Source: Bacteroidales bacterium (GTDB lineage: Bacteria > Bacteroidota > Bacteroidia > Bacteroidales > VadinHA17). Taken from it: a stretch of 12,160 bases of DNA. Location of the stretch: contig JAUYBT010000008.1 in the NCBI GenBank assembly GCA_030692905.1, positions 1-12,160 on the forward strand. The letters run 5' to 3'. Below, one piece after another: positions 1-6,992 of the stretch; positions within the stretch are counted from its first letter, which is position 1; each line of letters begins with the position of its first letter. The notes beneath the pieces are model-generated. The model was not told where the DNA came from and did not search any database. It was given only the letters and a program-made list of their open reading frames with translations. The translations under genes and the position numbers were made by a program.

Positions 1-196
1 TGTTAAGGTGACAGATTCAATTGTTAAGGTGACAGATTCAATTGTTAAGGTGACAGATTCAATTGTTAAGGTGACAAATTCAATTGTTAAGGTGACAAAT
101 TCAATTATTAAGCCGACAGATTCAATTATTAAGCCGCCAGATTCAATTATTAAGGTGACAGATTCAATTGCGAAGCCAAAAGATTACATTGCAAAC
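1..196 (+). repeat. 21-bp tandem repeat, about nine units
   Basis: The unit, read from position 8, is GTGACAGATTCAATTGTTAAG. Units at 8, 29 and 50 are identical. Units at 71, 92, 113, 134 and 155 carry progressively more substitutions, and the one at 176 is only distantly related. Positions 1-7 are the end of a preceding unit, so the array continues to the left. Homogeneous units on the left and diverged units on the right suggest recent expansion on the left side. The 21-bp length keeps the reading frame. Confidence 0.95.
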
Positions 197-241
197 CTGG
201 AAGACAGTCCTTTGCAATTTTTAATATCTGATTATCTTTGA
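2..241 (+). CDS. 3' end of a repeat-containing protein (partial, function unknown)
   Basis: The frame is open from the left edge of the window to the TGA at 239-241, so the true start lies upstream; the GTG at position 8 is only an internal repeat codon. At least eight copies of a 7-residue unit, V-T-D-S-I-V-K, are encoded, drifting to P-T/P-P-D-S-I-I-K, followed by a non-repetitive tail ending in ISDYL. The hydrophobic spacing (Ile, then Val three residues later, then Ile four later) fits a heptad coiled coil, although proline replaces the d-position Val in some copies. Only this one forward frame of the repeat is open; the other two hit TGA or TAA in every unit, which mildly supports coding. 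I do not recognise a family. It could also be a chance open frame through a tandem repeat. Confidence 0.4.
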   Translation, partial: VKVTDSIVKVTDSIVKVTDSIVKVTNSIVKVTNSIIKPTDSIIKPPDSIIKVTDSIAKPKDYIANLEDSPLQFLISDYL

Positions 242-327
242 ATTTCACATATAATATGTCAAATAATAAAAATGGGGATAATTAATCCAGGGACTTATAC
301 AATGTAATCAGTGTTAACGGTATAAAA

Positions 328-440
328 GTCGGAAGCCGGAAGCCGGAAGTCGGAAGTCAGTTCATGACTGTAATCTTTGTCTACTGAATACTGACTTCGG
401 ACTTCAGACTTCGGACTTCAGACTTCGGACTTCAGACTTC
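328..440. repeat. Inverted arrays of 7-bp GGAAGTC-type repeats
   Basis: The left arm (328-360) is four and a half copies of G(T/C)CGGAA ending in GTCAG. The right arm (391-440) is GACTTCG/GACTTCA alternating, giving a 14-bp period three times plus a partial. The arms are approximate reverse complements (GAAGTCAG at 353-360 pairs exactly with CTGACTTC at 391-398), separated by 30 nt, so the transcript could fold into a long imperfect hairpin. A second copy of the left-arm sequence occurs at 9009-9027, so this is a dispersed family. It lies in a gene-free stretch; nothing else is seen between 242 and 468. Confidence 0.9.
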
Positions 441-468
441 CAACTGATTAACTATAAAATAATAAACC

Positions 469-573
469 ATGACTTCAAAAAATCTTTTTCTAACGTTATT
501 TCTTGTCGCAATCTGCTTGCCCCTTTGTGCACAGGAACATCCTTTACCATTCCTCCGGTTACAAAAGCAATAA
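469..573 (+). CDS. 34-codon ORF: signal peptide of a probably truncated gene
   Basis: ATG at 469 opens MTSKNLFLTLFLVAICLPLCAQ, a textbook Sec signal peptide: short positive n-region, about 14 hydrophobic residues, and an LCAQ end that could be either a signal peptidase I site (A-Q) or an imperfect lipobox. Only 12 residues follow (EHPLPFLRLQKQ) before TAA. In another frame, the stretch from 534 to the TGA at 585-587 reads GTSFTIPPVTKAIISLD, which looks more protein-like, so a frameshift or internal deletion joining the two ends of a former exported protein is plausible. The ORF ends 20 nt before the stop codon of the convergent dehydrogenase gene. Treat it as a gene relic rather than a working gene; the original family is not recognisable. 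Confidence 0.35.
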   Translation: MTSKNLFLTLFLVAICLPLCAQEHPLPFLRLQKQ

Positions 574-593
574 TCAGTCTCGATTGAATTCAA

Positions 594-2096
594 TTACAAA
601 GTCCAGCCTTTGCGATACTCATAATGGAAATATTGATTTGCTTCAGGAAGATTGGTTATCTTCATATTTGCTGCATCATACTCCAGTGTGACATTCGATC
701 CTTTTGTGAGTAAAGCAATGTTTGTCAGCAACATGATCTCTGTTACTTTTGTTGAAAAAGAAAAGTCATTGCACGATTTTTTACCAGCAAGAATTGCACC
801 AATCCAATCTTCATAGATATCACCTGTTCTGGGAAGCCATGGGTCGACTCCTTTGAAATCGTTATCAGCCGGAACAAGCTCGGGAACAGCTCCATGACTT
901 GCATGCATCATGATACCCTTGTCACCATAATAGGTGGCATCCCTTACTGCACGACCTGGCTCCAGTTCAGCAGGACGAGGTGGTCTGAGTCCACCGTCGC
1001 ACCAGGTGACTTTCACAGGAGGTAAGTAACCACGGGAGGGAAATTCATATGTAACCCATTCAGCCTGCGGTAGATAATCAGTACTATATGGTGAGGAAGT
1101 CGCTTGTATCCTGGTAGGTATACCAAGATTAAGAGCCCATATAGGAGCGTCAAATATGTGAGCACCCATATCACCCATGGCACCTGTGCCATAATCCCAT
1201 AATCCCCGCCAGTTAAAGTGCAGGAGCTCCGGGTTATATGGTTTGTTGGGTGCAGGGCCCAGCCATATATCATAGTTCAAGGTTTTTGGCACTGGCACAG
1301 CAGATGGGCGGGGAATATTTCCCTGTGGCCAGCTTGGGCGGTTTGTTGACAAATGGACTTCTCTTACAAAACCTATTAAACCGGATTGTACCCACTCAAC
1401 TGTTTGTCTGGTGCCTTCAGTTGCATGACCCTGGTTTCCCATCTGGGTTACAACATCATATTGCTTTGCAAGTTCAGCAAGTTTGCGACACTCTGTGATT
1501 GTTTTGCATAAAGGTTTTTCAACGTAAACATGTTTTTTCTGTCTCATGAAAGCTGCAGCAATAGGTGCATGATTATGGTCAGGTGTGCCAATCACTACAG
1601 CATCAATTGATTTTTCCTTTTCCATCATCTCGCGCCAGTCAGTATAAACCTTTGCCTTTGGATAGCCTTTAAAAACATGTGCTGCAAAAGCTGTATCTAC
1701 ATCGCATAAAGCATATATATTAGCAAGTTTTCTTGGTTCCCTGGCAGCCTGAGGCGGTCGTTGTTGTCCTCCGGGCCCACCCCCTGGCCGTTGAGCAGCC
1801 CTGGCTGCCTGTGCAGCAAGTTGTTCAGGTGTATATGGCTGTCCGGTACTGCTTCTTTGCGGTCTTTCTATAGCCACATCCGGATCAGCTATTCCCTGTA
1901 TATCCTGCGCTCCTCTGGCTCCAATACCTATCCCTGCAACATTTATCATATCACTGGGAGCTTTATAGCCTTTACCTCCCAGAACATTGCGGGGTACAAT
2001 CATAAATCCGGCTGTTGCCGCACCCACTTTTCCAATAAAATTCCGTCTTGAAAGTTCTTTACTTTCTTTATCAGATATCCGGTTGTTCTTTTTCAT
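594..2096 (-). CDS. Tat-exported Gfo/Idh/MocA family oxidoreductase
   Basis: A 500-residue predicted NAD(P)-dependent sugar or polyol dehydrogenase. The leader has a twin-arginine motif (S16-R-R-N-F-I) followed by a weakly hydrophobic stretch ending about residue 40, so Tat export to the periplasm is likely. The Rossmann fold begins at residue 52 with the dinucleotide loop GIGIGARG (55-62). The family signature YVEKP is at 191-195, with K194 the expected catalytic lysine; MGNQGH (219-224) and DYGTGAMGDMGAH (301-313, carrying the conserved Asp/His region) follow, typical of the large bacterial C-terminal type. Residues about 78-122 form a Pro/Gln/Ala/Gly/Arg-rich insert in the early Rossmann region, which is unusual. 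It starts 17 nt after the stop of the upstream TIM-barrel gene, so the two form an operon. The precise substrate cannot be read from sequence; oxidation at sugar C3 is possible from context. Confidence 0.93.
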   Translation of the reverse strand: MKKNNRISDKESKELSRRNFIGKVGAATAGFMIVPRNVLGGKGYKAPSDMINVAGIGIGARGAQDIQGIADPDVAIERPQRSSTGQPYTPEQLAAQAARAAQRPGGGPGGQQRPPQAAREPRKLANIYALCDVDTAFAAHVFKGYPKAKVYTDWREMMEKEKSIDAVVIGTPDHNHAPIAAAFMRQKKHVYVEKPLCKTITECRKLAELAKQYDVVTQMGNQGHATEGTRQTVEWVQSGLIGFVREVHLSTNRPSWPQGNIPRPSAVPVPKTLNYDIWLGPAPNKPYNPELLHFNWRGLWDYGTGAMGDMGAHIFDAPIWALNLGIPTRIQATSSPYSTDYLPQAEWVTYEFPSRGYLPPVKVTWCDGGLRPPRPAELEPGRAVRDATYYGDKGIMMHASHGAVPELVPADNDFKGVDPWLPRTGDIYEDWIGAILAGKKSCNDFSFSTKVTEIMLLTNIALLTKGSNVTLEYDAANMKITNLPEANQYFHYEYRKGWTL

Positions 2097-2113
2097 TTTA
2101 ATATGATTTTGAT

Positions 2114-3193
2114 TTAAATAAGGATCTGTCTTGCATAATTAACACAAGTTTTGACCTCTTTCACTGAAGTTGACCATTCTGCAACCGGATATTCAAGTTC
2201 AATATCAACATAGATCGGCCACTTCTTTTCTTTAAGCAAATTAAGGACATCTGCAATTGGCATTTCGCCCTGACCCCAAACCTGGTTCATGTTTGGAGGA
2301 GTGGTATTTGGTCCTGTTTTATCTTTTAGATGGATACTAAAGATACGATCGTGGTACTTCTCAATAATTGTATTAGGATGAATGCCGGTTGAACCAAAAA
2401 AGTGTCCGGCATCAAAGTTCATCATGACAGCCGGAGATACGGCCAGAAACGGGTCATAACTGAAGCCTTCCGTTGCAAACTGCATGTGCTGATGAAAAAT
2501 AGCAAACATCCCATTTTTTTCCGCGATCGGTCCCATTTTCTTAACTGCTTCTTCTCCGATTTCTTCAGTAATTCCTTTAGCACCCAGGGCTTTAGTAGCT
2601 TTAAATGCGTAGTCAATCTCCTCATCTGACCAACGTGACGGTGAAAATTTAACGATGTGGATACCCACACCTGCATCATTAAATTTTTTGCGCAGTTCTT
2701 CAAACTTAGTCATAGGTACTGATAAACGCCAGGCTTTCATATCTAAGGTGTACTTCTCCTGTGCAGCTTGCTGTTCGGGGGTCAAAGGAGCTCGTTGAAA
2801 ACCACCCGCAGGTCTAGCTGCAGGTGCTCCTGCTCCTGCTGGTGGAGGACCTTGTGGTTGAGGAGGTCTCTGAGGTCTGGGAGGTGCTGCCGGAGCACCT
2901 AAATACTCTTCAATACCGGTGCTCATCAATTCAACCGAGCTGCATCCTGAATCAACACAGGCCTTAAGGGTTGTCTCCACATTACTTCCCATATCCCGAA
3001 AGCTGTAGGTAATGGCACCTATCTGTACCCCGGCAAATTTGGAATTGAGTTTTGAACCTGCCGCTGCAACCGAAGGTGTACTTGTACATGAGGTGCTTAA
3101 CGGAAGAATCGAAATGGCAGCAGCAGCTGAAGCTGCAGTCCCTAAAAATTTACGTCTGGATAATTGTCCGATTGTTCTGGTCTGATCTTTCAT
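2114..3193 (-). CDS. Tat-exported sugar isomerase/epimerase-like TIM-barrel protein (possible lipoprotein)
   Basis: A 359-residue member of the xylose-isomerase-like TIM-barrel group (AP endonuclease 2 fold). The leader carries SRRKFLG (12-18), a canonical Tat motif, an Ala-rich h-region and then LSTSC ending at C36, which resembles a lipobox; it may be a Tat lipoprotein. The barrel starts at about 53 (FAGVQIGAITYSFRD). Likely metal or substrate positions are in VELM (87-90), FHQHMQ (233-238), MNFDAGHF (258-265) and FSIHLKDK (285-292), ending with VDIELEYP (329-336). A Pro/Gln-rich insert spans about 99-140, just after the VELM strand. First gene of an operon with the dehydrogenase; a good RBS precedes it. 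Related proteins are called sugar phosphate isomerase/epimerase, but an exported one probably handles unphosphorylated sugars or keto-sugars (inference). Confidence 0.9.
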   Translation of the reverse strand: MKDQTRTIGQLSRRKFLGTAASAAAAISILPLSTSCTSTPSVAAAGSKLNSKFAGVQIGAITYSFRDMGSNVETTLKACVDSGCSSVELMSTGIEEYLGAPAAPPRPQRPPQPQGPPPAGAGAPAARPAGGFQRAPLTPEQQAAQEKYTLDMKAWRLSVPMTKFEELRKKFNDAGVGIHIVKFSPSRWSDEEIDYAFKATKALGAKGITEEIGEEAVKKMGPIAEKNGMFAIFHQHMQFATEGFSYDPFLAVSPAVMMNFDAGHFFGSTGIHPNTIIEKYHDRIFSIHLKDKTGPNTTPPNMNQVWGQGEMPIADVLNLLKEKKWPIYVDIELEYPVAEWSTSVKEVKTCVNYARQILI

Positions 3194-3201
3194 AAGTTTA
3201 T

Positions 3202-3209
3202 TCCTTTCT
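3202..3209 (-). promoter_or_regulatory. Ribosome binding site of the TIM-barrel gene
   Basis: On the minus strand AGAAAGGA lies 8 nt before the ATG at 3193-3191. It stands out because most other starts in this window have only an A/T-rich leader, and it supports this start codon. Confidence 0.6.
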
Positions 3210-3254
3210 GATTAAGTTTTATTTAGCCTGATCTATTCATAAACCTTAGTGAAC

Positions 3255-3276
3255 CTTTGTGAAACCCATCACAAAG
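3255..3276. repeat. CTTTGTGA/TCACAAAG hairpin in the divergent intergenic region
   Basis: CTTTGTGA (3255-3262), a 6-nt spacer and TCACAAAG (3269-3276) form a perfect 8-bp inverted repeat. A further ACACAAAG follows at 3280-3287 and a related TTAGTGAACC precedes it, so it belongs to a small (A)CACAAAG repeat cluster. The 239-nt gap 3194-3432 separates two divergent genes and must hold the promoter of the minus-strand operon, but I found no convincing TTTG / TAnnTTTG pair. The hairpin may be an interspersed repeat or an operator. Confidence 0.6.
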
Positions 3277-3432
3277 TAACACAAAGAAATAGAACATTTT
3301 AACTAGATTTATAAATAATTCAAATTAAATATTGAAGTAAGATAAGAAAATATTTATCACAATAATAATAGGGTATTATATTATCTCAATGGTCATAGGG
3401 TGAAAAGAGACCCTATCTAATATCAATTAACT

Positions 3433-4616
3433 ATGAACCTGATTACTTTGACTGTTCTTCTATTATCAGCCAATAGTAACACTTTTTACAATAGCGAACC
3501 GAAACCAAAACAAGTTGCAGAGAAAGTTTACCTGCATATCGATCGGGTGAATTACAACTCCGGTGACGATATCTGGTTTAAAGCGTATATAATCGACCCT
3601 TCAACAAACAAACTTTCCGACAATACAAATAACCTTCACGTAGAACTGATAGCTCCTGACTCGAAAATAATTCTGAGTCACACATTAAGGATGAATGGGG
3701 GAGTCGGAAACGGCGATTTCCATCTGAACGATTCTATCCCTTCCGGACAATACAGAATCAGGGCATACACCAATCACATGCGAAACTATGATGATCATTT
3801 CTTTTTCCTCAAAGAAATAACAATTATAAATCCTTATGATGACGGTCAGGGATTGAATCGGAATACACAAAATATTGAAAACAAGATTGATATTAGTTTC
3901 TTCCCTGAAGGCGGTTCATTATTTGATAATGTCTCCTCAACTGTTGCTTTCAAAGCTGTAAATGCTCTCGGAAAAGGATGTGATGTAGCAGTGAAACTGT
4001 ACTCTCCTTCAGGAGAACTGATCACCATATTTAATAGCACCCATCTTGGAATGGGATTCTTCAATATAAAACCTGTTCAAGGTTATACTTATTATACTGT
4101 TGTGCAAAGTAAGGATGGTGCAGAAATAAAAGCACCATTACCTCAAAGTTTTCCAACAGGTGTAGCTATCCGTATTCTTATAACCCCTGATAAAAAAATG
4201 ATTCTGACGGTGAATACGAATGAAGAGACACTCCCTACGATTATGGGTAACGAACTTACTGTTCACCTCTATAGGGAGCGAGAGGTGCGAACGGGGTCAT
4301 TAACATAATTACCCGTACCGGGATAAGAAGAGGTCCGATTGAACTGTCTGCCAATTCTGCAGCCATAAGAGTAACTGGTTTTGATGCACCCCGGATTTTT
4401 TATTCACCAAAGTATAATACTCCGACACCTCAAGCCTTTATACCCGACATTCGTACCACAATATTCTGGGAACCAAATATTACAATTAACAAACCCAGGA
4501 ATGTCACGATAAGTTATTTTAATGCCGACAACCCTACAACAATAAATATTACGGTAGAAGGCATCACAAATGAGGGAATTCCTGTAACAGGGAAGGCGAG
4601 GTACGAGGTGAAATAA
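3433..4616 (+). pseudogene. Internally deleted MG2 / TonB-plug family protein gene
   Basis: The first frame (ATG 3433 to the TAA at 4306-4308) gives a signal-like start and an MG2-type region: EKVYLHIDR (residues 30-38), then GDDIWFKAYI, a PSGQYRIRAYTNHMRN segment, and a second beta domain from about residue 150 (SFFPEGGSLFD). This is the N-terminal half of a large Bacteroidota surface protein. The frame then breaks. From 4275 to TAA 4614-4616 another frame (+2) reads GARGANGVINIITRTG, the hallmark end of a TonB plug domain, and then the usual family C-terminus: GFDAPRIFYSPKY, FIPDIRTTIFW and VEGITNEGIPVTG. The middle of the protein, normally several hundred residues, is missing and the two ends are out of frame. 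The break lies at about 4264-4287 in a short inverted repeat (CACCTCT / AGAGGTG, 10-nt loop). An assembly error is possible but a genuine decayed gene is more likely. Confidence 0.85.
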
Positions 4617-4936
4617 CATTTGGATAGTTAGTTAATGGATTAATAGTAAATTTGTTCTGATAAAAGGAAACTTTATACTATTAGCTGTCAAACCAGGTTT
4701 GAATAAGGATGAAAAAAATAATCATTTAAAAGAGTTGGCGGATATGCTGACATAATGAAAGGGCAAAAATTAAATGGACAAACAAAAATATTCAGACAAT
4801 TAAATCCAAATAAATTACCCTATTTGACTGGCTTTCATTTTTACTAGTAATTTTATAAATTAGAATAAGATAGTCTTTTATATAAAGAACCGTTTTGTCG
4901 CAATAAAAGCTATAAAAAACTAAAACAATAAGACAT
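4617..4936. other. Gene-free AT-rich stretch upstream of the Calx-beta/ARH operon
   Basis: No convincing gene, RNA or repeat is seen. The longest forward ORF from an ATG (4755-4847, 30 codons) has no recognisable content. It should contain the promoter of the 4937 gene. A TAAATTTG matching the Bacteroidota -7 consensus lies at 4647-4654, but it is about 280 nt from the start codon and has no correctly spaced -33 TTTG, so I do not call it. Confidence 0.5.
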
Positions 4937-6892
4937 ATGAAAAACACTTTACTTTTTAGCTCATTATTAGTGGTTATTGGATTTTTCACATCCTCTTGCG
5001 ATACTGGAAAACGAACCACCTCACAAACTATTGAAAAACCAACAATATCATTAATGGTTTGGGATGAAAAGGCAAAGGAAGGATCAGATGAAGCAGAATT
5101 ACAATTATTTCAGATTGGTACACCTTCGCCTGATTTGACTGTAAATTATACTATTAGCGGAACCGCTAAAAATGGTTATGATTTCAGAATTCGTGAAAAT
5201 ATCCAAATGAGAAATCCGCAGACATCCTTAATAATTAAACCTATCGACGATTTCTTACTTGAAGGAGATGAGACTGTGATAATTACATTGATTCCTGATT
5301 CGGCATATACAATTGATCCGGGAAATGCCAGTAAGACAGTGTTTATTCAGGATGACGAGTTGCCTGATGTTCAGTTTCTGCTCCCTTGTTCAAGTGGACC
5401 AGAGTATTCTCAGGGTAATGTCGAAGTGACCTTATCTAAGGCTGCCTCCAACGATGTCAGGATTGATTACACTGTTTCAGGAATTTTAGCACAAAATAGT
5501 TCGGCAGATTATAAACTCTCTTCTGGAACCCTGACTATTCCAGCCGGAAGTACAAAGAAAACTTTGCCACTCACTATAATTAATGATAACATAGCTGAAG
5601 ATGATGAGTCAGTAATTATTGAAATTGTAAATACTACCAACGCAAATATCGGACTCAATGAAAAACACTATTACACAATAACAAATGATGACGGAGATGT
5701 GGCAAGAAGTTCTGTTTATGACAAGATTTATGGAATAATACTTGGTTCAAGAGGTGGATCTTCTTTGGGTGCAGTTGTTGAAGGCGTTGGTCGGATGGAA
5801 GATATGGAAAAATTATATGGTGTGTTTAATGAATTTCTTCCATGCAATCATTATGATGTTTTTTGGTCTCATCCTGCAGGGGGAACAGAAGATGGCATCG
5901 AACGTCAGAAATGTATAAGTACTGCAATAATTGAAAAGCAGGACAGAATTACAGCCGAGGACCTGATGAAAGTATGGGTAAGGGATTTTGAGATGGAAGA
6001 TATGTATTACATGACTCAACCCTATGATAAAACACTAATGGCATATACAAAATGGGGAATCCCAGCTGCAGAATTGCCAAAAACCAAATATGGCATGCCA
6101 GGTGATTTAGGCGATCATATTCATCTGACAGCACGTGTCTTTCATCCAATCCCCGCTATTAATGCCGGCGACCCGGAAGGTGCAATTGAAGATACAAAAG
6201 AGATCGGAAGACTTTATTATGAGAACAAGAATGATGATGCTTTTGCATGGGGCGGAGTTTATAATGCTGCTTTAACTTTAGCTATGTTACCTGGTGCAAC
6301 AGTAAACTCAGTAATTGAGGGTGCTTTAAAATACGCTACACCTGAAATGAGGACTGAAATAGAACATGGATTGGCTATTGCCGACAAATACACCGATCCT
6401 ATGGACAGAAAATTCAGAGAGGAATTGAATGCAATGTATGGAGACCCGGCAAGTCCTTATTATGCTAATAAAAGGATGACAAAATATATCGGTTCTTCTA
6501 TTTATGAGAATGTAACCTGTTCGTTTGCTATTTTTAAACTTACAAAAGGTAATGTAGAACAGGCAGTGATGGTTGCAAACAACCGTGGTCGTGATACTGA
6601 TTGTACTGCAGCCAGTGCAGGAGGTATGGCAGGTGCATTGACGGGTACTACGACGATTCCAAAAGAATGGGTAGATCAGCTTGAGATAGGTATGAAGAAT
6701 ACTCCATATACAAATTCTCACATGACCAATAAAGCTACTGCACAGGGTTTATATCGGGCATTTCAAAGCAAGATTAAAAGGATGTCAGAGGAATTGAAAG
6801 CTGCTGAAAAACAGTATGGAAAAGAATTGCCGGTTGAGGTCGCTAAAAAGAAAAAGTATTTAGACCTCATGCATGAAATTGGAGTTTTATGA
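4937..6892 (+). CDS. Lipoprotein with two Calx-beta domains and an ADP-ribosylglycohydrolase domain
   Basis: A 651-residue envelope protein. A lipobox-like FFTSSC ends at C21, so it is probably a lipoprotein. Two Calx-beta domains follow at about 35-140 and 146-252, each with the acidic loop typical of the fold (LLEGDETVIITL at 107-118; AEDDESVIIEI at 220-230), likely Ca-binding or adhesive. Residues about 260-620 are an ADP-ribosylglycohydrolase (ARH/DraG) domain: GSSLGAVVEG (274-283) is the first conserved helix, GGTEDGIERQ (315-324) sits where the metal-binding TDDT is expected, and RGRDTDCTAASAGGMAGAL (550-568) is the second metal site (usual form GxDTDT). A Lys-rich tail ends the protein. 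The metal ligands look largely kept, so it should be active, but on what is unclear: ADP-ribose adducts or another N/O-ribosyl or glycosyl bond. First gene of a likely three-gene operon; RpiB follows after 100 nt. Confidence 0.9.
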   Translation: MKNTLLFSSLLVVIGFFTSSCDTGKRTTSQTIEKPTISLMVWDEKAKEGSDEAELQLFQIGTPSPDLTVNYTISGTAKNGYDFRIRENIQMRNPQTSLIIKPIDDFLLEGDETVIITLIPDSAYTIDPGNASKTVFIQDDELPDVQFLLPCSSGPEYSQGNVEVTLSKAASNDVRIDYTVSGILAQNSSADYKLSSGTLTIPAGSTKKTLPLTIINDNIAEDDESVIIEIVNTTNANIGLNEKHYYTITNDDGDVARSSVYDKIYGIILGSRGGSSLGAVVEGVGRMEDMEKLYGVFNEFLPCNHYDVFWSHPAGGTEDGIERQKCISTAIIEKQDRITAEDLMKVWVRDFEMEDMYYMTQPYDKTLMAYTKWGIPAAELPKTKYGMPGDLGDHIHLTARVFHPIPAINAGDPEGAIEDTKEIGRLYYENKNDDAFAWGGVYNAALTLAMLPGATVNSVIEGALKYATPEMRTEIEHGLAIADKYTDPMDRKFREELNAMYGDPASPYYANKRMTKYIGSSIYENVTCSFAIFKLTKGNVEQAVMVANNRGRDTDCTAASAGGMAGALTGTTTIPKEWVDQLEIGMKNTPYTNSHMTNKATAQGLYRAFQSKIKRMSEELKAAEKQYGKELPVEVAKKKKYLDLMHEIGVL

Positions 6893-6992
6893 TGCCTTTG
6901 CATCAATTTCACGAAAAGAATAAACATTAAACTTGCGAAAAAAAAGTTTTAAGTATAAAACAAATTTGTTAAAGAAATAAATAAAAAAATTT

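Noticed and set aside
1..196. Possible CRISPR array
   Set aside because: Units are directly adjacent with no unique spacers and the repeat is in frame with a coding sequence; it is a plain tandem repeat.
1013..2051. Several 86-96-codon open frames opposite or shifted within the dehydrogenase gene
   Set aside because: All lie inside the well-supported Gfo/Idh/MocA gene and give low-similarity, Leu/Ser/Cys-rich shadow translations.
4647..4654. TAAATTTG as a Bacteroidota -7 promoter element
   Set aside because: Nearest upstream TTTG is 24 nt away instead of about 19-21 and the next gene begins about 280 nt downstream; the match is expected by chance in AT-rich DNA.
4755..4847. 30-codon forward ORF in the gap after the broken gene
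   Set aside because: Too short, no RBS, no motif, and composition typical of random AT-rich sequence.
5813..6721. Minus-strand open frames inside the ARH gene
   Set aside because: They are antisense shadows of a gene with clear domain motifs; no start context or family resemblance.
6929..6949. AAACTT/AAGTTT hairpin after the ARH gene
   Set aside because: Six-base AT-rich stem with an A-run loop and no T-tract; too weak to call a terminator.
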